Below, one piece after another: positions 24,546-33,109 of a DNA stretch of 64,000 nucleotides (its first letter is position 1; each line of letters starts with the position of its first letter). Origin of the DNA: Streptomyces sp. ISL-1. Its GTDB lineage: Bacteria > Actinomycetota > Actinomycetes > Streptomycetales > Streptomycetaceae. The stretch spans positions 62,001 to 126,000 of the forward strand of contig NZ_JAGGOI010000040.1 in NCBI RefSeq assembly GCF_018614585.1. Direction: 5' to 3'. The position numbers were made by a program, and so were the translations under genes. The notes beneath the pieces are model-generated. The model was not told the DNA's origin and did no database searches. It was given only the letters and a program-made list of their open reading frames with translations.

Positions 24546-26951
24546 ATGGCGGGGCTCGTCAATCTGGAACTGTCCGACCAACCCACTTCTCTCGCAGCCG
24601 CGGTACTGACAGACGACAACCGGCTGATCGTGATCGTCATCGCCGCAGTCGCGGTGCTGGCCCTGATCGTCGCCCAGCTGCTGGTGCGCCAGGTGCTGGC
24701 CGCCGGCGAGGGCACCGACTCCATGAAGAAGATCGCGGCAGCCGTGCAGGAAGGCGCGAATGCCTATCTCGCACGGCAGCTGCGCACCCTCGGTGTCTTC
24801 GCCGTCGTGGTGTTCTTCCTGCTGATGCTTCTTCCGGCCGACGACTGGTCGCAGCGAGGCGGACGATCGGTGTTCTTCCTGGTGGGTGCGCTGTTCTCGG
24901 CAGCCACCGGCTACATCGGCATGCGTCTTGCCGTAAGAGCAAATGTGCGCGTGGCCGCGGCCGCGCGTGAGGCAACACCGGCAGAGGGCGAGCCGGAAAA
25001 GGATCTGACGGCCGTCTCGCACAAGGCCATGAAGATCGCTTTCCGGACGGGAGGCGTGGTCGGCATGTTCACGGTGGGCCTCGGCCTGCTCGGTGCCTCC
25101 TGCGTGGTTCTCGTCTATGCGGCCGACGCTCCCAAGGTGCTCGAGGGCTTCGGCCTCGGCGCCGCACTGATCGCCATGTTCATGCGTGTCGGCGGTGGCA
25201 TCTTCACCAAGGCCGCCGATGTCGGCGCCGACCTCGTCGGCAAGGTCGAGAAGGGAATCCCCGAGGACGACCCGCGCAACGCCGCGACGATCGCGGACAA
25301 CGTGGGCGACAACGTCGGCGACTGCGCGGGCATGGCGGCCGACCTCTTCGAGTCCTACGCCGTCACGCTCGTGGCGGCGCTCATCCTCGGCAAGGCGGCA
25401 TTCGGCGACGCCGGACTCGCTTTTCCGCTGATCGTTCCGGCGATCGGCGTGGTCACCGCGATGATCGGTATCTTCGCGGTCGCCCCGCGGCGCGCCGACC
25501 GCAGCGGGATGACTGCCATCAACCGCGGGTTCTTCATCTCCGCGGCGATCTCGCTCGTTCTGGTGGCCGTGGCGGTCTACATCTATCTGCCGTCCTCGTA
25601 CGCCAAGTTGGACGGCGTCACCGAGGCCGCCATCAAGACCCACGACGGGGACCCGCGGATTCTCGCGGTCGTCGCCGTCGCCATCGGCATCGCGCTGGCG
25701 GCCCTCATCCAGCAGTTGACGGGGTACTTCACCGAGACCACCCGCCGTCCCGTGCGGGACATCGGAAAGTCCTCGCTGACCGGACCCGCGACGGTCGTGC
25801 TGGCCGGCGTTTCTCTCGGGCTCGAATCCGCCGTCTACACCGCGCTGTTGATCGGCCTGGGTGTGTACGGAGCGTTCCTGCTCGGCGGTACGTCGATCAT
25901 GCTCGCCCTCTTCGCGGTGGCGCTCGCCGGCACCGGCCTGCTCACCACGGTCGGCGTCATCGTCGCCATGGACACCTTCGGTCCCGTATCCGACAACGCC
26001 CAGGGCATCGCCGAGATGTCCGGCGACGTCACTGGCGCGGGCGCGCAGGTGCTCACCGACCTCGACGCCGTCGGCAACACCACCAAGGCCATCACCAAGG
26101 GAATCGCCATCGCCACGGCCGTACTGGCCGCGTCGGCGCTCTTCGGCTCGTACCGCGACGCCATCGCGACCGCGGCCCGGGAGGTCGGCCAGAAGGTCGG
26201 CGACGGCGCTCCGATGAACCTCGTGATGGACATCTCGCAGCCCAACAACCTGGTGGGCCTGATCCTTGGCGCGGCGGTCGTCTTCCTCTTCTCGGGACTC
26301 GCGATCAGCGCGGTGTCCCGGTCGGCGGGGGCCGTGGTCTACGAGGTGCGGCGGCAGTTCCGCGAGCACCCCGGGATCATGGACTACACCGAGAAGCCGG
26401 AGTACGGACGCGTCGTCGACATCTGCACCAAGGACGCGCTGCGCGAGCTGGCCACACCAGGTCTGCTCGCCGTACTGACCCCGATCGCGGTCGGCTTCTC
26501 GCTCGGCGTCGGAGCCCTCGGCTCCTTCCTCGCGGGCGCGATCGGCACCGGCACCCTGATGGCCGTCTTCCTGGCCAACTCCGGTGGCGCCTGGGACAAC
26601 GCCAAGAAGCTGGTCGAGGACGGACACCATGGCGGCAAGGGCAGTGAGGCCCATGCCGCGACGGTCATTGGTGACACCGTCGGCGACCCGTTCAAGGACA
26701 CTGCGGGCCCGGCCATCAACCCGCTGCTGAAGGTGATGAACCTGGTGGCGCTGCTGATCGCGCCCGCGGTCGTCCAGTTCAGCTACGGGGACGACGCCAG
26801 TGCCGGAGTGCGCGCGCTGGTGGCGGTGCTCGCCATTCTCGTCATCATCGGCGCCGTGTACATCTCCAAGAGGCGCGGCATCGCTGTGGGTGACGAAGAC
26901 AACCTCGCGGAGCGGAACGCGAAGTCGCCTGATCCCGCAGTGGTTTCGTAA
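24546..26951 (+). CDS. hppA: Proton-pumping membrane pyrophosphatase
   Basis: Hydrolyses PPi to pump protons across the cytoplasmic membrane. 801 residues with about 16 membrane helices. The PPi-binding loop is in GADLVGKVEKGIPEDDPRN with DNVGDNVGDCAGM after it. The C-terminal acidic motifs GDTVGDPFKDTAGPAINPL and ANSGGAWDNAKK are present. The K+-independence position appears as GNTTKAITKG, with Lys where K+-dependent enzymes have Ala, so it should be K+-insensitive. ATG 24546 follows AAGGAGGA. Terminator at 26967. Confidence 0.95.
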   Translation: MAGLVNLELSDQPTSLAAAVLTDDNRLIVIVIAAVAVLALIVAQLLVRQVLAAGEGTDSMKKIAAAVQEGANAYLARQLRTLGVFAVVVFFLLMLLPADDWSQRGGRSVFFLVGALFSAATGYIGMRLAVRANVRVAAAAREATPAEGEPEKDLTAVSHKAMKIAFRTGGVVGMFTVGLGLLGASCVVLVYAADAPKVLEGFGLGAALIAMFMRVGGGIFTKAADVGADLVGKVEKGIPEDDPRNAATIADNVGDNVGDCAGMAADLFESYAVTLVAALILGKAAFGDAGLAFPLIVPAIGVVTAMIGIFAVAPRRADRSGMTAINRGFFISAAISLVLVAVAVYIYLPSSYAKLDGVTEAAIKTHDGDPRILAVVAVAIGIALAALIQQLTGYFTETTRRPVRDIGKSSLTGPATVVLAGVSLGLESAVYTALLIGLGVYGAFLLGGTSIMLALFAVALAGTGLLTTVGVIVAMDTFGPVSDNAQGIAEMSGDVTGAGAQVLTDLDAVGNTTKAITKGIAIATAVLAASALFGSYRDAIATAAREVGQKVGDGAPMNLVMDISQPNNLVGLILGAAVVFLFSGLAISAVSRSAGAVVYEVRRQFREHPGIMDYTEKPEYGRVVDICTKDALRELATPGLLAVLTPIAVGFSLGVGALGSFLAGAIGTGTLMAVFLANSGGAWDNAKKLVEDGHHGGKGSEAHAATVIGDTVGDPFKDTAGPAINPLLKVMNLVALLIAPAVVQFSYGDDASAGVRALVAVLAILVIIGAVYISKRRGIAVGDEDNLAERNAKSPDPAVVS

Positions 26952-26966
26952 CACCTGCTCAAGAGG

Positions 26967-27005
26967 CGGGCGGGCGGCGCGCATTGGCGTGCCGTCCGCC
27001 CGTTT
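26967..27005 (+). terminator. Terminator after hppA
   Basis: 16-bp stem (26967-26982 with 26987-27002; two G-U pairs) with a 4-base loop, followed by TTT. It starts 15 bp past the hppA stop. Confidence 0.85.
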
Positions 27006-27138
27006 GCATGCTGTCGTGAGCCTTGTCTCCCTTGGTGCAAATGGTCACAAAAAGCCATCAGCTGGATGTACGACACGCGATTGTCGCCCACTTGGCGTGT
27101 ATGTTCCGGGGCCGAGAGCCTTGGAAGGGACCAATCCG

Positions 27139-27774
27139 GTGAACAAGAAGATTGCGACCGCGCTGTCCGGCGGTGCGGTACTGGTACTGGCGCTGTCCGG
27201 CTGCACCAGCGACGACGGTGCCAGCAAGGTGAATGCCTGGGCCAAGAAGGTGTGCGACCAAGCACAGCCGCAGATCCAGAAGAGAGCCAACGCCCAGCAG
27301 ACGATCATTTCGACCGCGGCGGACGGCAAGCCCGCCGACATCCAGGCCGCCGACTCGAAGGCCTTCCAGGAAATCGCCGACGCGGACAAGGCGCTCGCCA
27401 CCGCCGTGCAGAGTGCCGGTACGCCGCCGGTCGACAACGGCGAGAAGCTGCAGCAGGACGCGGTCAAGGAGCTCAACGAAACCGCCGCCGCCTACCTCGG
27501 TCTGAAGAAGCAGATCGACGCTCTCGACGCCAAGAACCAGCAGAAGTTCGCTGACGGTCTGCAGGATGTCGCCAAGGGGCTGCAGAAGATCGAGAAGATG
27601 GACCAGGACGCGCTGAAGAAGCTGCAGTCCGGCGAACTCGGCAAGGCGATGGCGAAGGAGCCCGGCTGCCGGGCGGCGAAGGCGTCGAGCCCCGCTGCCG
27701 GCACGGAAGGATCGGCGTCTTCCGCACCGGAGGCGTCCGGATCGGCGGCCACAAAGGAGTCGGCCGCTCCGTAG
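27139..27774 (+). CDS. Small secreted lipoprotein, function unknown
   Basis: 211-residue lipoprotein. The signal peptide is KKIATALSGGAVLVLALSGC with lipobox LSGC (Cys at residue 20). The mature part is mostly helical with alternating Lys/Gln/Asp/Ala (for example LQDVAKGLQKIEKMDQDALK), predicted coiled coil, and has two further cysteines (CDQAQ, PGCRAAK). The tail is Ser/Ala/Gly-rich. GTG 27139 is chosen because it opens the signal peptide. Conserved at this place in Streptomyces; no enzymatic motif seen. Confidence 0.83.
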   Translation: MNKKIATALSGGAVLVLALSGCTSDDGASKVNAWAKKVCDQAQPQIQKRANAQQTIISTAADGKPADIQAADSKAFQEIADADKALATAVQSAGTPPVDNGEKLQQDAVKELNETAAAYLGLKKQIDALDAKNQQKFADGLQDVAKGLQKIEKMDQDALKKLQSGELGKAMAKEPGCRAAKASSPAAGTEGSASSAPEASGSAATKESAAP

Positions 27775-27810
27775 GCGGCGTTTGTCAGTGGCGGCCGCCA
27801 CAATGGGCGG

Positions 27811-29325
27811 GTGAGTACCACCAGCCTTGTCCCAGGCCTTCCCTCGCCCGACCGCTCGCCCCGGCTGCGCGAGGCGTTCCTCGCCGCCGCCTTCACCGCC
27901 GACGGGCTGCTCGACCTGCTCGGCGCACCCGCGTACGCCGCCCTCGCCCGGAGCGAGACCGTGCCCGCCCTGCGCGCGACCCGCGGGGACGGCGTCCTGG
28001 ACACGCTCGTACGGCTGTTCCTGCTCCAGCGGCCCGTCGCATACGAGCGGGCACGGGCCGCGCTGCCGCTCGAGGAGTGCCTGGCCGACGGCTGGCTGGT
28101 GCGGGACGGCGACGGCGTACGGGCCAGGGTGGACGTGCGGCCGTACGGTGGTCCGGAGGGGCAGGACTGGTTCATCGTCTCCGACCTCGGGTGCGCTGTC
28201 GGCGGCGCCGGTGGTGCGGGCGGCCAGGGCGAGGGAGTCGTCCTCGGCGTCGGCGGGGCGTCCACCACGCTCGCCGGGATCACCGTCCGTACACCGGTGT
28301 CCTCCGCGCTCGACCTGGGTACCGGCTCCGGCATCCAGGCGCTGCACGCCGCGCAGCACGCGACCCGCGTCACGGCCACCGATCTGAACCCGCGCGCCCT
28401 GCACTTCACACGGCTCACGCTCGCGCTCTCCGGGGCGCCGGAGGCCGATCTGCGCGAGGGCTCGCTCTTCGAGCCGGTCGGGGAGGACACGTACGACCTG
28501 ATCGTGTCGAACCCGCCGTTCGTCATCTCACCCGGTGCCCGGCTGACCTATCGGGACGGCGGGATGGGCGGGGACGATCTGTGCCGCTCGCTTGTTCAGC
28601 AGGCGGGGGACAGGCTGAACGACGGGGGTTACGCGCAGTTCCTCGCCAACTGGCAGCACGTGGAGGGGGAGGAGTGGCAGGAGCGGCTGCGCTCCTGGGT
28701 GCCGCGCGGCTGTGACGCCTGGATCGTGCAGCGCGAGGTGCAGGACGTAACGCAGTACGCCGAGTTGTGGCTGCGCGACAGCGGTGACCACCGAAGCGAC
28801 GACCCCGCCGAGTACGCGGCTCGGTACGACGCGTGGCTGGACGAGTTCGAGGCGCGCAAGACCAGGGCAGTCGGCTTCGGCTGGATCACGCTCAGGAAGT
28901 CCGGTTCCGACAGCCCGTCCATCCTCGCCGAGGAATGGCCGCACCCGGTCGAGCAGCCGCTGGGGGAGAGCGTGCGGGCGCACTTCGCGCGGCAGGACTA
29001 TCTGCGTACGCACGACGACGCGGCGCTTCTCGCCGACCGCTTCACGCTGACGGCGGAAGTCGTCCAGGAGCAGGTCGGGCTCCCGGGCGCGGAGGACCCC
29101 GAGCATGTGGTGCTCCGTCAGAACCGGGGAATGCGCCGGGCCACCAAGGTCGACACGGTCGGCGCGGGCTTCGCCGGCGTGTGCGACGGGACGTTGAACG
29201 CCGGGCGGATCCTGGACGCGATCGCACAGTTGCTGGGCGAGGACCCGGTGTTGCTGCGTGACCGTACGCCGCAGGCGCTCCGGCTGCTGGTGGAAGAGGG
29301 CTTCCTGGAACCGGTCCGCTCATGA
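27811..29325 (+). CDS. Class I SAM-dependent methyltransferase
   Basis: 504-residue methyltransferase. An N-terminal helical/winged-helix region (~1-130) is followed by the Rossmann fold with motif I LDLGTGSGIQALHAA, acidic loop ATDLNPRAL and catalytic motif IVSNPPFVIS. NPPF is the signature of N-methyltransferases acting on Gln or adenine/guanine (PrmC/RsmC-like). The C-terminal ~150 residues form an extra domain seen in actinobacterial homologues. GTG 27811 lies 36 bp after the lipoprotein gene. The target is unknown. Confidence 0.85.
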   Translation: MSTTSLVPGLPSPDRSPRLREAFLAAAFTADGLLDLLGAPAYAALARSETVPALRATRGDGVLDTLVRLFLLQRPVAYERARAALPLEECLADGWLVRDGDGVRARVDVRPYGGPEGQDWFIVSDLGCAVGGAGGAGGQGEGVVLGVGGASTTLAGITVRTPVSSALDLGTGSGIQALHAAQHATRVTATDLNPRALHFTRLTLALSGAPEADLREGSLFEPVGEDTYDLIVSNPPFVISPGARLTYRDGGMGGDDLCRSLVQQAGDRLNDGGYAQFLANWQHVEGEEWQERLRSWVPRGCDAWIVQREVQDVTQYAELWLRDSGDHRSDDPAEYAARYDAWLDEFEARKTRAVGFGWITLRKSGSDSPSILAEEWPHPVEQPLGESVRAHFARQDYLRTHDDAALLADRFTLTAEVVQEQVGLPGAEDPEHVVLRQNRGMRRATKVDTVGAGFAGVCDGTLNAGRILDAIAQLLGEDPVLLRDRTPQALRLLVEEGFLEPVRS

Positions 29326-29340
29326 GGTGAAACCGGCCAA

Positions 29341-29379
29341 CATCCAGAAGAGGCATCCAGCGGAAGCATCCAGAAGAAG
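29341..29379 (+). repeat. Three 13-bp degenerate tandem repeats
   Basis: CATCCAGAAGAGG, CATCCAGCGGAAG and CATCCAGAAGAAG in direct succession, followed by CCAGAAGCCAAAAGAAG. They lie in the untranslated gap after the methyltransferase gene. Confidence 0.7.
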
Positions 29380-29593
29380 CCAGAAGCCAAAAGAAGACGG
29401 GGAGCGACCACCTCCGCAAAGCTCTCGGGGCCCCGCCCCGCCCCGACCGGTACCGGGCGGCGCCGAACAGCACCGAGACCGGGCGAATGAACCAACGCGG
29501 CGTTCACCGGAAATTCGCGCCCGTGACGCCCGGAGGTGCCAGCCTCGGCCCTCCGGGGCAGCACCTTGGCATCAGCGAAAGGCCGGTACGGAC

Positions 29594-29791
29594 ATGGAGA
29601 GCGGGCCAGCGATCTTCGCCGGGACGGCGTTCACGCTGTTCGGGGCCGGGCTGCTGCTGTGGACGGGAGCGCGTCTGCGGCACCGAGCGCCTGTCGCTCA
29701 CGGAGTGAGTCCCGCCACGGCCACCGCCCTCGCGATTTTCTTCGGCGCCGCATTTCTGGCCCTCGGCGTGTGGTGCTTCGGCCGCGTCTGA
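29594..29791 (+). CDS. Small two-helix membrane protein
   Basis: 65-residue protein with two membrane helices (IFAGTAFTLFGAGLLLWTGA and ATALAIFFGAAFLALGVWCF) and a basic connecting loop (RLRHRAP). ATG 29594 follows an AAAGGCCGG-type SD. A small membrane gene occupies this place upstream of topA in other Streptomyces. Function unknown. Confidence 0.7.
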   Translation: MESGPAIFAGTAFTLFGAGLLLWTGARLRHRAPVAHGVSPATATALAIFFGAAFLALGVWCFGRV

Positions 29792-29873
29792 TCCCCTGCG
29801 ATTCGCGTCTGATCCGCATCCGATCCACGGTCTGATCTGGGTCTGGTCCCCGGTCCGATCTGGGGGCCGAAGC
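29783..29873 (+). repeat. Degenerate GTCTGATC repeats upstream of topA
   Basis: The words CGTCTGATCC, CGATCCACGG, GTCTGATCTGG and TCCGATCTGGG recur at 12-22-bp steps just after the small membrane gene. Imperfect tandem duplication; no known element recognised. Confidence 0.5.
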
Positions 29874-30083
29874 CCTGTCGCGCCGGTCTTGTGCCGGTCC
29901 GGGCGGCAGGAATAGCCGGAGTCGGGTTACCGTTCGAGTGGCCGTTGCGGGCTTTTGCCGTTTGACACGGGGGCGGGTTGTACCGTCACACTCCGCAGCG
30001 ACAGCAGGGACACAGCAGTGCGTACGCAGTGTCGTACCGGTGTATCTGCCCACCAAACGTCGACCGGAGAGAGAAGAGCGAAG

Positions 30084-32939
30084 TTGTCCCCGACCAGCGA
30101 GACCGCACACGGCGGCCGCCGACTCGTGATCGTCGAGTCGCCTGCCAAGGCGAAGACGATCAAGGGCTATCTCGGCCCCGGCTATGTCGTCGAGGCGAGT
30201 GTCGGGCACATCCGCGACCTCCCGAACGGCGCCGCCGAGGTGCCGGAGCAGTACACCGGTGAGGTGCGCCGTCTCGGTGTCGATGTCGAGAACGACTTCC
30301 AGCCGATCTACGTCGTCAATGCCGACAAGAAGGCCCAGGTCAGGAAGCTGAAGCAGCAGCTCGCCGAGTCCGACGAGCTCTACCTCGCCACTGATGAGGA
30401 CCGCGAGGGCGAGGCCATCGCCTGGCATCTGCTCGAGGTGCTCAAGCCCAAGGTCCCGGTCCACCGGATGGTCTTCCACGAGATCACCAAGGAAGCGATC
30501 CGCGACGCCGTCGCCAACCCGCGCGAGCTGAACAAGCGCATGGTCGACGCCCAGGAAACCCGCCGTATCCTCGACCGTCTCTACGGCTACGAGGTCTCGC
30601 CGGTCCTGTGGAAGAAGGTCATGCCGCGGCTTTCCGCCGGCCGTGTGCAATCCGTCGCCACCCGCCTCGTCGTCGAGCGTGAGCGCGAGCGCATCGCCTT
30701 CCGCTCCGCCGAGTACTGGGATCTGACCGGCACGTTCTCCACCGGCCGCGCCGGGGACGCCTCGGACCCCTCCATCCTCACGGCCCGCCTGAACACCGTC
30801 GACGGGCAGCGCGTCGCCCAGGGCCGCGACTTCGGTTCGGACGGGCAGCTCAAGTCCGGCCAGGTTCTCCACCTGGACGAGACGAACGCCCGCGCGCTGG
30901 CCGCCGCGCTCCAGGACGCCTCGTTCGCGGTCCGCGCGGTCGAGTCGAAGCCGTACCGCCGCTCTCCGTACGCGCCTTTCCGTACGACGACACTGCAGCA
31001 GGAGGCCTCCCGCAAGCTGGGCTTCGGGGCCAAAGCCACCATGCAGGTCGCGCAGAAGCTGTACGAGAACGGCTTCATCACCTACATGCGTACGGACTCC
31101 ACCACGCTCTCCGACACCGCCGTCTCGGCGGCGCGGGCGCAGGTCACGCAGCTGTACGGCGCCAACTATCTGCCGGAGAAGCCGCGCGTCTACGCCGCCA
31201 AGGTCAAGAACGCGCAGGAGGCGCACGAGGCGATTCGTCCTTCGGGTGATCGTTTCCGCACTCCGGCCGAGACGGGTCTGACCGGCGACCAGTTCCGCCT
31301 CTACGAGCTGATCTGGAAGCGGACCGTCGCCTCCCAGATGAAGGACGCGGTCGGCAACAGCGTCACCGTCAGGATCGGCGGCCGGGCGAGCGACGGCCGG
31401 GACGCCGAGTTCACCGCGTCCGGCAAGACGATCACTTTCCACGGCTTCATGAAGGCCTACGTGGAAGGCGCCGACGACCCGAACGCCGAGCTCGACGACC
31501 GTGAGCGCCGTCTGCCGCAGGTCGCCGAGGGCGACGCGCTGTCCGCCGAGGAGATCTCGGTCGACGGCCACGCGACCAAGCCGCCGGCCCGCTACACCGA
31601 GGCCTCGCTGGTCAAGGAGCTGGAAGAGCGCGAGATCGGCCGTCCGTCGACGTACGCCTCGATCATCGGCACCATCCTCGACCGCGGCTATGTCTTCAAG
31701 AAGGGGACGGCCCTGGTCCCGTCGTTCCTGAGCTTCGCCGTGGTCAACCTGCTGGAGAAGCACTTCGGCCGGCTCGTCGACTACGACTTCACCGCACGCA
31801 TGGAGGACGACCTCGACCGCATCGCGCGGGGCGAGGCGCAGGCCGTGCCGTGGCTGAGGCGCTTCTACTTCGGCGCGGGCGACGCGGACGCCGGTGCGGC
31901 CTCTTCGGCGGGCAACGGCGACGGCGACCACCTCGGCGGTCTGAAGGAACTGGTGACCGACCTCGGCGCGATCGACGCCCGCGAGATCTCCAGCTTCCCG
32001 GTCGGCGAGGGCATCGTGCTGCGCGTCGGCCGCTACGGCCCGTACATCGAGCGCGGTGAGAAGGACTCCGAGGGCCATCAGCGGGCCGACGTTCCTGAGG
32101 AGCTCGCTCCTGACGAGCTCACCGTGGAGCACGCGGAGGAGCTGCTGGCCAAGCCGAGCGGCGACTTCGAGCTGGGCGCGGACCCGGCCACGGGGCACCA
32201 GATCATCGCGCGGGACGGCCGGTATGGCCCGTATGTGACAGAGGTGCTGCCCGAGGGCACCCCGAAGACCGGCAAGAACGCGGTCAAGCCGCGGACGGCC
32301 TCGCTCTTCAAGTCGATGTCGCTGGACATGGTCACGCTCGAGGACGCGCTGAAGCTGATGTCCCTGCCGCGGGTCGTCGGCGTGGATGCGGACGGCGTGG
32401 AGATCACCGCGCAGAACGGCCGGTACGGCCCGTATCTGAAGAAGGGCACGGACTCGCGTTCGCTGGAGAGCGAGGACCAGCTCTTCAACATCACGCTGGA
32501 AGAGGCCCTGGCGATCTACGCGCAGCCGAAGCAGCGCGGGCGGGCCGCCGCCAAGCCGCCGCTGAAGGAGCTGGGCACGGACCCGGTGAGCGAGCGCCCG
32601 GTGGTGGTCAAGGACGGCCGATTCGGTCCGTACGTCACCGACGGCGAGACGAACGCGACGCTGCGCACCGACGACAGCGTCGAGGACATCACGCCGGAGC
32701 GCGGCTATGAGCTGCTCGCCGAGAAGCGTGCCAAGGCGCCCGCCAAGAAGACGGCGAAGAAGGCTGCGGCCAAGAAGGCTCCGGCGAAGAAGACCGCCGC
32801 CAAGAAGACCGCTGCGAAGAAGACGGTCGCGAAGAAGACCGCCGCCAAGAAGACCGCTGCGAAGAAGACGGTCGCGAAGAAGACCGTCGCCAAGAAGACG
32901 GTTGCCGCGAAGAAGACGGCGGCCCCGGCCGACGAGTAA
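30084..32939 (+). CDS. topA: DNA topoisomerase I (type IA)
   Basis: Relaxes negatively supercoiled DNA. 951 residues. The Toprim domain opens the protein (LVIVESPAKAKTIKGYLG; DEDREGEAIAWHL with the acidic triad). The catalytic Tyr is in GFITYMRTDSTTLS. Instead of zinc fingers the C-terminus has repeated topoisomerase C-terminal modules (several GRYGPY / GRFGPY units) and ends in a lysine tail of KKTAAKK / KKTVAKK repeats, typical for actinobacteria. I choose TTG 30084, because MSPTSETAHGGRR matches the usual start; the open frame extends upstream to 29955. Confidence 0.95.
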   Translation: MSPTSETAHGGRRLVIVESPAKAKTIKGYLGPGYVVEASVGHIRDLPNGAAEVPEQYTGEVRRLGVDVENDFQPIYVVNADKKAQVRKLKQQLAESDELYLATDEDREGEAIAWHLLEVLKPKVPVHRMVFHEITKEAIRDAVANPRELNKRMVDAQETRRILDRLYGYEVSPVLWKKVMPRLSAGRVQSVATRLVVERERERIAFRSAEYWDLTGTFSTGRAGDASDPSILTARLNTVDGQRVAQGRDFGSDGQLKSGQVLHLDETNARALAAALQDASFAVRAVESKPYRRSPYAPFRTTTLQQEASRKLGFGAKATMQVAQKLYENGFITYMRTDSTTLSDTAVSAARAQVTQLYGANYLPEKPRVYAAKVKNAQEAHEAIRPSGDRFRTPAETGLTGDQFRLYELIWKRTVASQMKDAVGNSVTVRIGGRASDGRDAEFTASGKTITFHGFMKAYVEGADDPNAELDDRERRLPQVAEGDALSAEEISVDGHATKPPARYTEASLVKELEEREIGRPSTYASIIGTILDRGYVFKKGTALVPSFLSFAVVNLLEKHFGRLVDYDFTARMEDDLDRIARGEAQAVPWLRRFYFGAGDADAGAASSAGNGDGDHLGGLKELVTDLGAIDAREISSFPVGEGIVLRVGRYGPYIERGEKDSEGHQRADVPEELAPDELTVEHAEELLAKPSGDFELGADPATGHQIIARDGRYGPYVTEVLPEGTPKTGKNAVKPRTASLFKSMSLDMVTLEDALKLMSLPRVVGVDADGVEITAQNGRYGPYLKKGTDSRSLESEDQLFNITLEEALAIYAQPKQRGRAAAKPPLKELGTDPVSERPVVVKDGRFGPYVTDGETNATLRTDDSVEDITPERGYELLAEKRAKAPAKKTAKKAAAKKAPAKKTAAKKTAAKKTVAKKTAAKKTAAKKTVAKKTVAKKTVAAKKTAAPADE

Positions 32940-33009
32940 GGCCGACGGCACCCGGTCGCCGATGCCGGGTGGCCCCGCCGCTCGGCGCAGGTGGGTACGC
33001 ACGTGTTAC

Positions 33010-33057
33010 GGGCGCTTTGTGTGAGTGAGTTTCCTCATCCCTCCGCACAAAGCGCCC
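33010..33057 (+). terminator. Inverted repeat between topA and tmk
   Basis: 12-bp arms GGGCGCTTTGTG (33010-33021) and CACAAAGCGCCC (33046-33057) around a 24-base loop. There is no T-tract. It may be a weak terminator or a protein-binding dyad. Confidence 0.45.
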
Positions 33058-33109
33058 GCATGTTCGGACAGGCCTCCGGGGAGCGGGGCGCTCCGGATAG
33101 GCTGGGCGG